Below are positions 15,999 to 24,333 of a DNA stretch of 64,000 bases, in pieces. Origin of the DNA: Actinomadura viridilutea. Lineage in GTDB: Bacteria; Actinomycetota; Actinomycetes; Streptosporangiales; Streptosporangiaceae. Both the position numbers and the translations under genes were made by a program. The stretch spans positions 62,001 through 126,000 of the forward strand of contig PVNI01000019.1 in NCBI GenBank assembly GCA_003001795.1, given 5' to 3'. Under the pieces are notes generated by a model. The model was not told the DNA's origin. It did not search any database and saw only the letters and a list, made by a program, of their open reading frames with translations. Numbering within the stretch: the first letter of the stretch is position 1; each line of letters starts with the position of its first letter.

Positions 15999-17072
15999 AT
16001 GAGCGCGGAGGAGCGGATCGTCTCGGCCGACGCCGAGGGGCCCGACGAGCAGGCCATCGAGGCGGCCCTGCGGCCCAAGCGGCTGGACGACTTCGTCGGG
16101 CAGAACCGGGTCCGCGAGCAGCTGTCGCTCGTGCTGCGCAGCGCGCTCAAGCGGGGCCGCACGCCCGACCACGTGCTGCTGTCGGGCGGCCCCGGCCTCG
16201 GCAAGACCACCCTCGCCATGATCATCGCGGCCGAGCTCGGCAAGCCGCTGCGCATCTCCTCCGGCCCGGCCATCGAACGCGCCGGCGACCTGGCCGCCGT
16301 GCTGTCCACCCTCTCCGAGGGGGAGGTGCTGTTCCTCGACGAGATCCACCGGCTGGCGCGTCCCGCCGAAGAGATGCTCTACATGGCGATGGAGGACTTC
16401 CGGGTGGACGTGGTCGTCGGCAAGGGCCCCGGCGCCACCGCGATCCCCCTGGACATCGCCCCCTTCACGCTCGTGGGCGCCACCACCCGGGCGGGCATGC
16501 TGCCCGGTCCGCTGCGCGACCGGTTCGGGTTCGTCGCGCACATGGACTTCTACGAGCCCGCCGAGCTGGAGGTGATCGTCAAGCGGTCGGCGCGGCTGCT
16601 CGGCGTGAAGATCACCGAGGAGGGGGCCGCCGAGGTGGCCGGGCGGTCCCGCGGCACCCCGCGCATCGCCAACCGGCTGCTGCGCCGCGTCCGCGACTAC
16701 GCCGAGGTGCGCGCCGACGGCGTGATCACGCGGGAGCTGGCGCGGGACGCGCTGGCCCTGTACGAGGTGGACGAGCGCGGCCTGGACCGCCTCGACCGGG
16801 CCGTGCTCGAATCGCTGCTGCGCAAGTTCGGCGGGGGGCCCGTGGGCCTGTCGACGCTGGCGGTGTCGGTGGGGGAGGAGCCGGAGACGGTCGAGGTGGT
16901 GGCCGAACCGTTCCTGGTGAGGCAGGGGCTGCTGGCGCGCACCCCCCGCGGCCGCATCGCCACCCCCGCCGCCTGGGCCCACCTGGGCCTGACGCCCCCG
17001 CCCAACGCGCCGTTGGCGGGCACGCTGTTCGACCTGGACGACGGCGGCGACCAGGGAACGATGATCAAGTGA
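15999..17072 (+). CDS. ruvB: Holliday junction branch migration ATPase RuvB
   Basis: 357 residues. AAA+ motor with Walker A GGPGLGKTTLA, Walker B DEIHRL, sensor 1 in GATTRAGML and the arginine-finger region PLRDRFGF; the C-terminal winged helix follows. It pumps DNA through the RuvA-bound junction. The ATG has AAAGGAG about 5 bp upstream. The 124-bp gap after ruvA has no gene. The next gene, yajC, has a separate promoter. Confidence 0.96.
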   Translation: MSAEERIVSADAEGPDEQAIEAALRPKRLDDFVGQNRVREQLSLVLRSALKRGRTPDHVLLSGGPGLGKTTLAMIIAAELGKPLRISSGPAIERAGDLAAVLSTLSEGEVLFLDEIHRLARPAEEMLYMAMEDFRVDVVVGKGPGATAIPLDIAPFTLVGATTRAGMLPGPLRDRFGFVAHMDFYEPAELEVIVKRSARLLGVKITEEGAAEVAGRSRGTPRIANRLLRRVRDYAEVRADGVITRELARDALALYEVDERGLDRLDRAVLESLLRKFGGGPVGLSTLAVSVGEEPETVEVVAEPFLVRQGLLARTPRGRIATPAAWAHLGLTPPPNAPLAGTLFDLDDGGDQGTMIK

Positions 17073-17114
17073 TAACGGGTTGGGAACTTCCCGGCTGCGG
17101 CGCTCGTCACGTCG

Positions 17115-17143
17115 TTGCCGGGGTGTGACGTACTCTCTAGACT
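17115..17143 (+). promoter_or_regulatory. Promoter of yajC-secD-secF
   Basis: TTGCCG (17115-17120) and TAGACT (17138-17143) are separated by 17 bp, a good match to a housekeeping sigma-70-type promoter. The predicted start near 17150 leaves a leader of about 100 nt before yajC. Confidence 0.6.
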
Positions 17144-17248
17144 CCGGGACTTGGTCACCGCTCCAGCCGACGATCCTGCGGCGAGGCCGAATTCCGGCGA
17201 CCGGCTGGCACAGCACATCGGAAGGATGCCCGAGCGAAGGGCAGCGAC

Positions 17249-17719
17249 ATGAACTTTGCAGCAGAGCAGAGCAGCAGCGGTGTCGTCAACCTGCTGCTGC
17301 TGCTCGCCATCCCCCTGGTCTTCTATTTCCTCCTGATCCGGCCGCAGAGCAAGCGGCGCAAGGAGCAGCTGCAGATGCAGAGCTCCTTGAAGCCCGGCGT
17401 GCGGGTGATGACGACCAGCGGCATGTTCGCCACCGTGACCGCGGTGGACGACGACGGCGTGGTCCTGGAGATCGCCCCCGGCGTCGAGGCCCGGTTCGTC
17501 AAGCAGGCCGTGATGCAGATCGTCTCCGAGGCCGAGGCCGAGGACGACGAGGAGCTCGGCGACGACCCCGAGGGCGGGGACGACGCCGACGAGCGCATCG
17601 ACCTGTCCAAGGACGGCGACGCGGGCGCTCAGGACGCCGAGGCCGGCGACGGCGCGAAGGCCGAGGGCGAGGCCGACGAGGCGCCCAAGGCCAAGGCCGC
17701 CGGCAAGCCGTCGTCCTGA
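17249..17719 (+). CDS. yajC: Preprotein translocase accessory subunit YajC
   Basis: 156 residues. One membrane helix (about residues 13-31, LLLLLAIPLVFYFLLIRP) followed by the YajC domain (KPGVRVMTTSGMFATVTAVDDDGVV). YajC forms a subcomplex with SecD and SecF, encoded next. The C-terminal 65 residues are highly acidic and Ala/Asp/Glu-rich, longer than the short tail of E. coli YajC and probably disordered. Confidence 0.93.
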   Translation: MNFAAEQSSSGVVNLLLLLAIPLVFYFLLIRPQSKRRKEQLQMQSSLKPGVRVMTTSGMFATVTAVDDDGVVLEIAPGVEARFVKQAVMQIVSEAEAEDDEELGDDPEGGDDADERIDLSKDGDAGAQDAEAGDGAKAEGEADEAPKAKAAGKPSS

Positions 17720-17843
17720 CGCGTCCTCCGTCCCCCCCGGTCCGGCCGCCCGTCCGTCGCGCGGTCGTTCGGGCGGCCGGGGGGATGCGACGCTGCCGTC
17801 CGACGCCGTGCGGCGTACCACCGAAACGGGAAGAACACGATCA

Positions 17844-19598
17844 TTGGCTCCGCCTCGTAGCAGCGCCTCCCGACCGGGGCGCACACTCCTCGGGCTGTTC
17901 GCGGTCATGGCGGCCCTGACCGGCGTGATGTTCCTCCAGGGCAGGCCCACCCCCAAGCTGGGGCTGGACCTCGCCGGCGGGACCACCGTCACGCTCACCG
18001 CCAGGACCGAAAGCGGCGAGACACCGCCCGCCGTCCAGATGAACCAGGCCGTCAAGATCATGACGCAGCGGGTCAACGGGCTGGGCGTGTCCGACGCCGA
18101 AGTCGCCAAGCAGGGCAACCGCAACATCGTCGTCAACGTCCCCGGTGAGGGCCAGGACCGCGTCGTCCAGCTCATCGGGACCACGGCCAAGCTGCAGTTC
18201 CGGAAGGTGTTCGCCATCGCCGACGGCAGGCCGTCGCGCGGGTCGGCCTCGCCGAGCCCCTCGCCCGGCGCGAGCGGCGGCGCCGCGCCGTCCGGCAGCC
18301 CGTCGGCGAGCCCGTCGGGCAAGGCCTCGTCCTCCGGCACCCCCTCGCCGCGCGGCAAGGCGGTGTCGCAGGCGCTGGCGGCGCCGTCGCCGTCGCCGTC
18401 CGCCTCGGCGAGCGGCGGCTCCTCGCCGTCCGCCTCGCCGTCGGCGCCGCCCGCCGACCTGCCCCTCGGGCAGGACTACAGCGGCATCGACGACAAGGCG
18501 GTGATCCAGCAGTTCGAGAAGCTGGACTGCTCGGGCCCCGACAAGCGCGCCCCCGGCGCCAACGACCCCAACCGCAAATGGGTGGCCGCCTGCGACCAGG
18601 ACGGCCAGGCCAAGTACATCCTCGGCCCGGTGCGGGTGGAGGGCACCCAGGTCGACGACGCCAACGCCCTGCCGCCCGACCCCCAGCAGGGCCAGAGCAG
18701 CTGGACGGTGGCGCTCAAGTTCAAGTCGCAGGGCGCCCGCCAGTTCGGCCAGGTGACCAGCGAGGCCTACCAGGCCCCGGCGGGCTCCCCGCGGCGGCAG
18801 GTCGCGATCGTGCTGGACGGCCAGGTGATCTCCGCGCCCAGCATCGACAACGGCGCCATCACCGGCGGCACCGCCAGCATCTACGGGCCGCCGGAGAGCT
18901 TCACCCAGAGCTACGCCACCGACCTGGCCAACGTGCTCAAGTACGGCGCGCTGCCGCTGGAGTTCACCCAGAGCTCCATCGACGAGGTGTCGTCCACCCT
19001 CGGCTCCGACCAGCTGCGCGGCGGACTGATCGCGGGCGCGATCGGCCTGGCGCTGGTGGTGCTGTACTGCATGCTGTACTACCGGGGCCTCGGCCTGGTG
19101 GCGGTCGGCAGCCTGCTGGTCGCCTCGGCGATCACCTACGTGTCGGTGGTGATCCTGGGCGAGAACATGGGCTTCCGCCTGTCGCTGCCGCACATCATCG
19201 GTCTGATCGTCTCCATCGGCATCACCGCCGACTCGTTCATCGTCTACTTCGAGCGGCTGCGTGACGAGCTGCGCGCCGGACGCGCGCTCAGACCGTCGGT
19301 GGAGCCCGCCTGGCGCCGGGCCCGGCGCACCATCCTGGTGGCCGACGCGGTCACGTTCCTGGCGGCCGTGGTGCTGTACTTCCTGGCCGTCGGCGGGGTC
19401 CGCGGCTTCGCGTTCGCCATGGGCCTGACCACGCTGATCGACGTGGTGGTGGTGTTCTTCTTCACCAAGCCGCTGGTGACGCTGCTGGCGCGGCGGAAGT
19501 TCTTCCACCGCGGCCATCCGCTGTCGGGTCTCGACCCCAAGCGGCTGCGCAGGACGCAGGCCGCGGCCGCGGCCCGCCCGACCGGTCAGGAGGCGTGA
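17844..19598 (+). CDS. secD: Protein translocase subunit SecD
   Basis: 584 residues from the TTG at 17844; a GTG at 17808 would add 12. An N-terminal helix is followed by the conserved GLDLAGGT (LGLDLAGGTTVTL), the large extracytoplasmic domain, and five C-terminal helices with the LPHIIGLIVSIGITADSFIVYFE-type segment. SecDF uses the proton gradient to help pull exported proteins across. Residues about 128-204 are an insertion made almost entirely of Ser, Pro, Ala and Gly, placed in the extracytoplasmic domain and absent from E. coli SecD. The downstream frame is intact, so it is not a frameshift. Confidence 0.93.
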   Translation: MAPPRSSASRPGRTLLGLFAVMAALTGVMFLQGRPTPKLGLDLAGGTTVTLTARTESGETPPAVQMNQAVKIMTQRVNGLGVSDAEVAKQGNRNIVVNVPGEGQDRVVQLIGTTAKLQFRKVFAIADGRPSRGSASPSPSPGASGGAAPSGSPSASPSGKASSSGTPSPRGKAVSQALAAPSPSPSASASGGSSPSASPSAPPADLPLGQDYSGIDDKAVIQQFEKLDCSGPDKRAPGANDPNRKWVAACDQDGQAKYILGPVRVEGTQVDDANALPPDPQQGQSSWTVALKFKSQGARQFGQVTSEAYQAPAGSPRRQVAIVLDGQVISAPSIDNGAITGGTASIYGPPESFTQSYATDLANVLKYGALPLEFTQSSIDEVSSTLGSDQLRGGLIAGAIGLALVVLYCMLYYRGLGLVAVGSLLVASAITYVSVVILGENMGFRLSLPHIIGLIVSIGITADSFIVYFERLRDELRAGRALRPSVEPAWRRARRTILVADAVTFLAAVVLYFLAVGGVRGFAFAMGLTTLIDVVVVFFFTKPLVTLLARRKFFHRGHPLSGLDPKRLRRTQAAAAARPTGQEA

Positions 19599-20779
19599 TG
19601 CTGGGGCTGCGCGCGATCGTTTCCCGGTTCTACAGCGGCGAGGTGAGCGCCGACATCGTCGGCCGCCCCAAGCTGTGGTACTCCCTGTCCGGCCTGCTGC
19701 TGGCGCTGTCCATCGCCGGCCTGGTGGTGCAGGGGCTGAACTTCGGCGTGGAGTTCCGCGGCGGGTCGGTGTTCACCTTCAACGCCCCCGCGCATTCCAT
19801 CGAGGACGTGCGCGGGGCGGTGCGGGCCGGCGGCGCCCACCAGGCCATCGTGCAGAAGGCGGGCGGCGACTGGCGGGTCACCACCGAGAGCCTCAGCTCC
19901 CACGAGGTCAACGAGGTCAAGAAGAGCATCGCCGACGATCTGGGCGTGCCCGCCGACAAGGTCAGCACGCAGGTGGTCGGAGCGTCCTGGGGCGGTGAGA
20001 TCTCGCAGAAGGCCTGGCAGGCCCTCGCCGTCTTCATGGTGCTGATCATCATCTATCTCAGCCTGGCGTTCGAATGGCGGATGGCGCTGGCCGCGCTGGT
20101 GGCGCTGCTGCACGACCTGGTGATCACCGCGGGCGTCTACGCCTGGTCCGGGTTCGAGGTCACCCCGGCGACGCTGCTGGGCTTCCTGACCATCCTGGGC
20201 TACTCGCTGTACGACGCGGTGGTGGTCTTCGACATGATCAAGGAGGTCACCCGGCCGCTCGGCCCGTCCTCCAAGATCACCTACAGCCAGGCGGCGAACC
20301 ACGCGCTCGCCAGCACGCTGGTCCGCTCCCTCAACACCTCGTTCGTGGCGATCCTGCCGGTGGCGGCGATCCTGTTCATCGGCACCACGCTGTTCGGCGC
20401 CGGAACGCTCAAGGACCTGTCGCTCGCCCTGTTCGTCGGCATGATCGTCGGGACCTACTCGTCGATCTGCGTCGCCACGCCGCTGCTGGTGCAGCTCAAG
20501 GAGCGCGAGCCCCGGTACCGGCAGCTGCGGGAGAACATCGCCCGGCGCGAGGCCAGCGCCAAGCGGCAGGCCAAGTCCGTCCGGCCCCGGGCCGCGGTGG
20601 CGGCGGCCGGCGGACCGTCCGGCGGGTCCGGCGAGGCCGCGCCGGACGAGGCGGCGGACGACGACGCGGAGCCAGCCGGGGACGCGCCGACGTCCGTCAC
20701 GGTGCGCAAGGTCGTCCAGCAGGGGCCGCGGCGGCAGCCCAGGCGCACCACCCGCCAGCGGCGCCGCGGCGGCAAGTGA
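19598..20779 (+). CDS. secF: Protein translocase subunit SecF
   Basis: 393 residues. Typical SecF features: an N-terminal helix, the GVEFRGGSVFTF motif, and five further helices with FLTILGYSLYDAVVVFD. The ATG shares its first base with the secD stop (TGATG) and has AGGAGG upstream, so the pair is coupled. The C-terminal 90 residues form a cytoplasmic tail, acidic then strongly basic (ending RRQPRRTTRQRRRGGK), which could contact ribosomes or membrane lipids; this is inference. Confidence 0.93.
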   Translation: MLGLRAIVSRFYSGEVSADIVGRPKLWYSLSGLLLALSIAGLVVQGLNFGVEFRGGSVFTFNAPAHSIEDVRGAVRAGGAHQAIVQKAGGDWRVTTESLSSHEVNEVKKSIADDLGVPADKVSTQVVGASWGGEISQKAWQALAVFMVLIIIYLSLAFEWRMALAALVALLHDLVITAGVYAWSGFEVTPATLLGFLTILGYSLYDAVVVFDMIKEVTRPLGPSSKITYSQAANHALASTLVRSLNTSFVAILPVAAILFIGTTLFGAGTLKDLSLALFVGMIVGTYSSICVATPLLVQLKEREPRYRQLRENIARREASAKRQAKSVRPRAAVAAAGGPSGGSGEAAPDEAADDDAEPAGDAPTSVTVRKVVQQGPRRQPRRTTRQRRRGGK

Positions 20780-20923
20780 CCGCCCGACCGACGTGACGAT
20801 CCGAGCGACCGCCTGATCCGAGACGGCGCCCGGCGCCGCCGGGCGCGGACCGAACCGAGACCGGCCGTGCGCGGACCTCGCCGGAGGCCCGCGCACGGCC
20901 GACGCGTGAGGGGAGCACCGCCA

Positions 20924-21448
20924 GTGGACCTCCACAAGCTGATCCACGAACGGATCCGCGACGTGCCCGACTACCCCAAGCCGGGCGTGCTGTTCAAGGA
21001 CATCACCCCGCTGCTGGCCGACCACGTGGCGTTCGCCGGCGTGGTCGACGCGATCGTCAACCACCACGGCCGCGGCACCATCGACAAGATCGTCGGCATC
21101 GAGGCGCGCGGCTTCATCCTGGCCGCCCCGGTCGCCTACCACTTCGGCGCCGGGTTCGTTCCGGTGCGGAAAAAGGGAAAGCTGCCCTCGCGGACGTACG
21201 AGGAGACCTATGATCTCGAGTACGGGACCGAGACCATCGAGGTGCACGCCGACGCCTTCGGTCCCGGAGAACGGGTTCTGATCGTCGACGACGTCCTGGC
21301 CACCGGAGGCACCGCGCGCGCGGCCGCCGAGTTGGTGAGCCGGGCCGGTGCGCAGGTCGTGGGTGTTTCGGTGCTGCTGGAACTGTCCTTCCTGCGCGGC
21401 CGCGAACGGCTCGGAGACGTGGACGTGCACGCACTGGTCACGGTCTGA
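20924..21448 (+). CDS. apt: Adenine phosphoribosyltransferase
   Basis: 174 residues. The PRPP-binding motif VLIVDDVLATGGTA is complete, and the N-terminal PDYPKPGVLFKDITPLL and GIEARGFILAAP segments are diagnostic for Apt. It converts adenine and PRPP to AMP (purine salvage). The GTG start at 20924 follows GGGGAG with 8 bp spacing. Its place between secDF and relA is the conserved actinobacterial order. Confidence 0.95.
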   Translation: MDLHKLIHERIRDVPDYPKPGVLFKDITPLLADHVAFAGVVDAIVNHHGRGTIDKIVGIEARGFILAAPVAYHFGAGFVPVRKKGKLPSRTYEETYDLEYGTETIEVHADAFGPGERVLIVDDVLATGGTARAAAELVSRAGAQVVGVSVLLELSFLRGRERLGDVDVHALVTV

Positions 21449-21579
21449 CCTGCCCGATCAGCTGGTCAGGTACCGGACATGGGCGGATAGACTGGCGGGA
21501 ATCAGGATCCGGTGGGACGGGGCGCCGCCCGCGCGGGCGGTACCGACGGGGACGGCGTCCACTGGACCGAGGAGGCTGG

Positions 21580-24207
21580 GTGCCAGGTGAGGTGGTATCG
21601 ACCGACGCGGTGACCGACACCGCGGTGGAGCAGGCGGCCGCGGGCCGCCCCGCGGAGGGCGCCGCCCCCCGTGCCGCCGATGTCGGGGACGCCGGGGCCC
21701 GCGACGCGGCCGCCGAGACCCGCACCGGCGAACCGGCGGGCGAGACGGGCGCCGCCGCGACGGACCAGGGCGGCGCGCCCCGCTCCGACGCGCCCGCGAC
21801 CGCGCCGGAGCGGCCGCGGACGGGCGGTTCCGGCCAGGCCGGACCGCCGGGCGCCTCCCCGGAGCAGTCCGCCGCGCGCGCCGCCTCCCGCGACCAGACC
21901 GCCCAGCCGCCGTCCCGCACCGCCGCCTCCGCCCCCACCGTCCCGTCCCGGCCCTCCCCGGCCACGACTCCGCCGTCCGCCGCCCGGGTGCGCCGCAGGC
22001 TCGCCCGGCTCGGGGGGCCGCGCGGCACCGCTATGAACCCGGTACTCGAACCACTGATCAAGACGGTCCGCAACACCCATCCCAAGGCGGACCTGCGGCT
22101 GATCGAACGCGCCTACGACGTCGCCGCGCACTACCACCGCGACCAGAAGCGCAAGAGCGGCGACCCCTACATCACCCATCCCCTCGCCGTCGCCACCATC
22201 CTCGCCGAGCTCGGCATGAACACCGAGACGCTGTGCGCGGCGCTGCTGCACGACACCGTCGAGGACACCCCGTACACCCTCGAGGAGCTGCGCGCCGACT
22301 TCGGCGACGAGATCGCCGCGCTGGTGGACGGGGTGACCAAGCTCGACAAGGTCAAGTACGGCGACGCGGCCGAGGCCGAGACGGTCCGCAAGATGGTCGT
22401 GGCGATGTCCCGCGACATCCGGGTGCTGGTCATCAAGCTGGCCGACCGGCTGCACAACATGCGCACCCTGCGCTACCTGCCGCGGCACAAGCAGGAGCGC
22501 AAGGCCCGGGAGACGCTGGAGATCTTCGCGCCGCTGGCGCACCGGCTCGGCATGAACACCCTCAAGTGGGAGCTGGAGGACCTGGCGTTCGCCACCCTCT
22601 ACCCCAAGCGGTTCGACGAGATCGCCCGCCTGGTGTCCGAGCGGGCCCCGCGCCGCGACGTCTACCTGCAGGAAGTGATCGAGAAGGTCTCGGCCGACCT
22701 GCGCGAGGCGCGGATCAAGGCCACGGTGACCGGCCGCCCCAAGCACTACTACTCGATCTACCAGAAGATGATCGCCCGGGACGTGAGCTTCGACGACATC
22801 TACGATCTCGTCGGCATCCGCGTCCTGGTCGACAACGTGCGCGACTGCTACGCCGCCCTCGGCTCGATCCACGCGCGATGGAACCCGGTCCCCGGCCGGT
22901 TCAAGGACTACATCGCGATGCCGAAGTTCAACATGTACCAGTCGCTGCACACCACGGTGATCGGCCCGGAGGGCAAGCCGGTCGAGCTGCAGATCCGCAC
23001 GTGGGGGATGCACCGGCGGGCCGAGTACGGCGTGGCCGCGCACTGGAAGTACAAGGAGGAGACGGTCGCCGGCCGCAAGGCGAGCGACATGCAGTGGCTG
23101 CGCCAGCTGCTGGACTGGCAGAAGGAGACCGCCGACCCGGCCGAGTTCCTGGAGTCGCTGCGCTTCGACCTGTCGGTCTCGGAGGTCTTCGTCTTCACCC
23201 CCAAGGGCGACGTGATCGCCCTTCCGCAGGGCGCCACCCCGGTCGACTTCGCCTACGCCATCCACACCGAGGTGGGGCACCGCTGCATCGGCGCCCGGGT
23301 CAACGGGCGCCTGGTGCCGCTGGAGTCCACGCTCGACAACGGCGACACCGTCGAGGTGTTCACCTCCAAGTCGCCGGACGCCGGGCCCAGCCGCGACTGG
23401 CTGGGGTTCGTCAAGAGCGCCCGCGCCCGCAACAAGATCAAGCACTGGTTCTCCAAGGAGCGCCGCGACACGGCGATCGAGTCCGGCAAGGAGTCGATCG
23501 CCCGCGCCATGCGCAAGCAGAACATGCCGCTGCAGCGCATGATGTCCGGGGAGGCGCTGCTGGCGCTCGCCCGCGACATGCGGTACCCCGACGTGTCGTC
23601 GCTGTACGCGGCGGTCGGCGAGGGCCACGTGTCGGCCCAGCACGTCGTGCAGTCCCTGGTGGACGCCCTGGGCGGGGTGGAGAGCGCCGAGGAGGACCTC
23701 GCCGAGATCGCCCTGCCGACCCGCCGCAAGCGGGTGCGTCCGGCGGGCGACCCGGGCGTGGTCGTGGCGGACGACCCGGACGTGTGGGTGCGGCTGTCGC
23801 GCTGCTGCACGCCGGTGCCGGGCGACGACATCGTCGGCTTCGTGACCCGCGGCCACGGCGTGTCGGTGCACCGCACCGACTGCGTCAACGTCGCCCAGCT
23901 GCGGTCCCAGCCGGACCGGCTGATCGACGTCAAGTGGTCGCCCACCGAGGACTCGGTGTTCCTGGTCGCGATCCAGGTGGAGGCGTTGGACCGTCCGCGC
24001 CTGCTGTCGGACGTCACCCGGGTGCTGTCCGACCAGCACGTCAACATCCTGTCCGCCTCGGTCACCACCAGCCGCGACCGCGTCGCCGTCAGCCGCTTCA
24101 CCTTCGAGATGGGCGACCCCAAGCACCTGGGCCACGTCCTCAAGGCGGTCCGTTCGATCGACGGCGTCTACGACGTCTACCGCATCACCAGCGGCGCCCA
24201 CCGCTGA
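21580..24207 (+). CDS. relA: Bifunctional (p)ppGpp synthetase/hydrolase
   Basis: 875 residues. The HD hydrolase domain has its HD pair at residues 224-225 (LLHDTVEDT). The synthetase domain carries RFKD at 440-443, the charge signature of bifunctional Rel enzymes rather than synthetase-only RelA. TGS (VFTPKGDVIALPQGATPVDFA), a zinc-finger region with RCCTPVPGDD, and a C-terminal ACT domain follow. The first 150 residues are Ala/Pro/Arg-rich and disordered; the GTG at 21580 is kept as start because GAGGAGG lies 5 bp upstream. TAGACT at 21488-21493 is a likely -10. It makes and degrades the stringent-response alarmone. Confidence 0.95.
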   Translation: MPGEVVSTDAVTDTAVEQAAAGRPAEGAAPRAADVGDAGARDAAAETRTGEPAGETGAAATDQGGAPRSDAPATAPERPRTGGSGQAGPPGASPEQSAARAASRDQTAQPPSRTAASAPTVPSRPSPATTPPSAARVRRRLARLGGPRGTAMNPVLEPLIKTVRNTHPKADLRLIERAYDVAAHYHRDQKRKSGDPYITHPLAVATILAELGMNTETLCAALLHDTVEDTPYTLEELRADFGDEIAALVDGVTKLDKVKYGDAAEAETVRKMVVAMSRDIRVLVIKLADRLHNMRTLRYLPRHKQERKARETLEIFAPLAHRLGMNTLKWELEDLAFATLYPKRFDEIARLVSERAPRRDVYLQEVIEKVSADLREARIKATVTGRPKHYYSIYQKMIARDVSFDDIYDLVGIRVLVDNVRDCYAALGSIHARWNPVPGRFKDYIAMPKFNMYQSLHTTVIGPEGKPVELQIRTWGMHRRAEYGVAAHWKYKEETVAGRKASDMQWLRQLLDWQKETADPAEFLESLRFDLSVSEVFVFTPKGDVIALPQGATPVDFAYAIHTEVGHRCIGARVNGRLVPLESTLDNGDTVEVFTSKSPDAGPSRDWLGFVKSARARNKIKHWFSKERRDTAIESGKESIARAMRKQNMPLQRMMSGEALLALARDMRYPDVSSLYAAVGEGHVSAQHVVQSLVDALGGVESAEEDLAEIALPTRRKRVRPAGDPGVVVADDPDVWVRLSRCCTPVPGDDIVGFVTRGHGVSVHRTDCVNVAQLRSQPDRLIDVKWSPTEDSVFLVAIQVEALDRPRLLSDVTRVLSDQHVNILSASVTTSRDRVAVSRFTFEMGDPKHLGHVLKAVRSIDGVYDVYRITSGAHR

Positions 24208-24265
24208 CACCCCTCGTACCGCCGTCGCCGCCGCGTCGGCGCCGCCGCCCCCGCCGAGCATGGAA

Positions 24266-24300
24266 GAGGGCGGCCGCCGGTCGCTCCGGCGGCCGCCCTC
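24266..24300. terminator. Bidirectional terminator between relA and aspS
   Basis: A perfect 15-bp inverted repeat (24266-24280 with 24286-24300) and a 5-nt loop TCGCT sit between the convergent relA and aspS genes. No strong T-tract on either side. Confidence 0.75.
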
Positions 24301-24333
24301 ATCGCGCGTGTCGCGCCCCGGGACGGGCGCGGG

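Noticed and set aside
18226..18455. Frameshift or foreign insertion in secD
   Set aside because: The frame continues intact into conserved SecD sequence, and the low-complexity segment has the same GC-rich codon use as the host.
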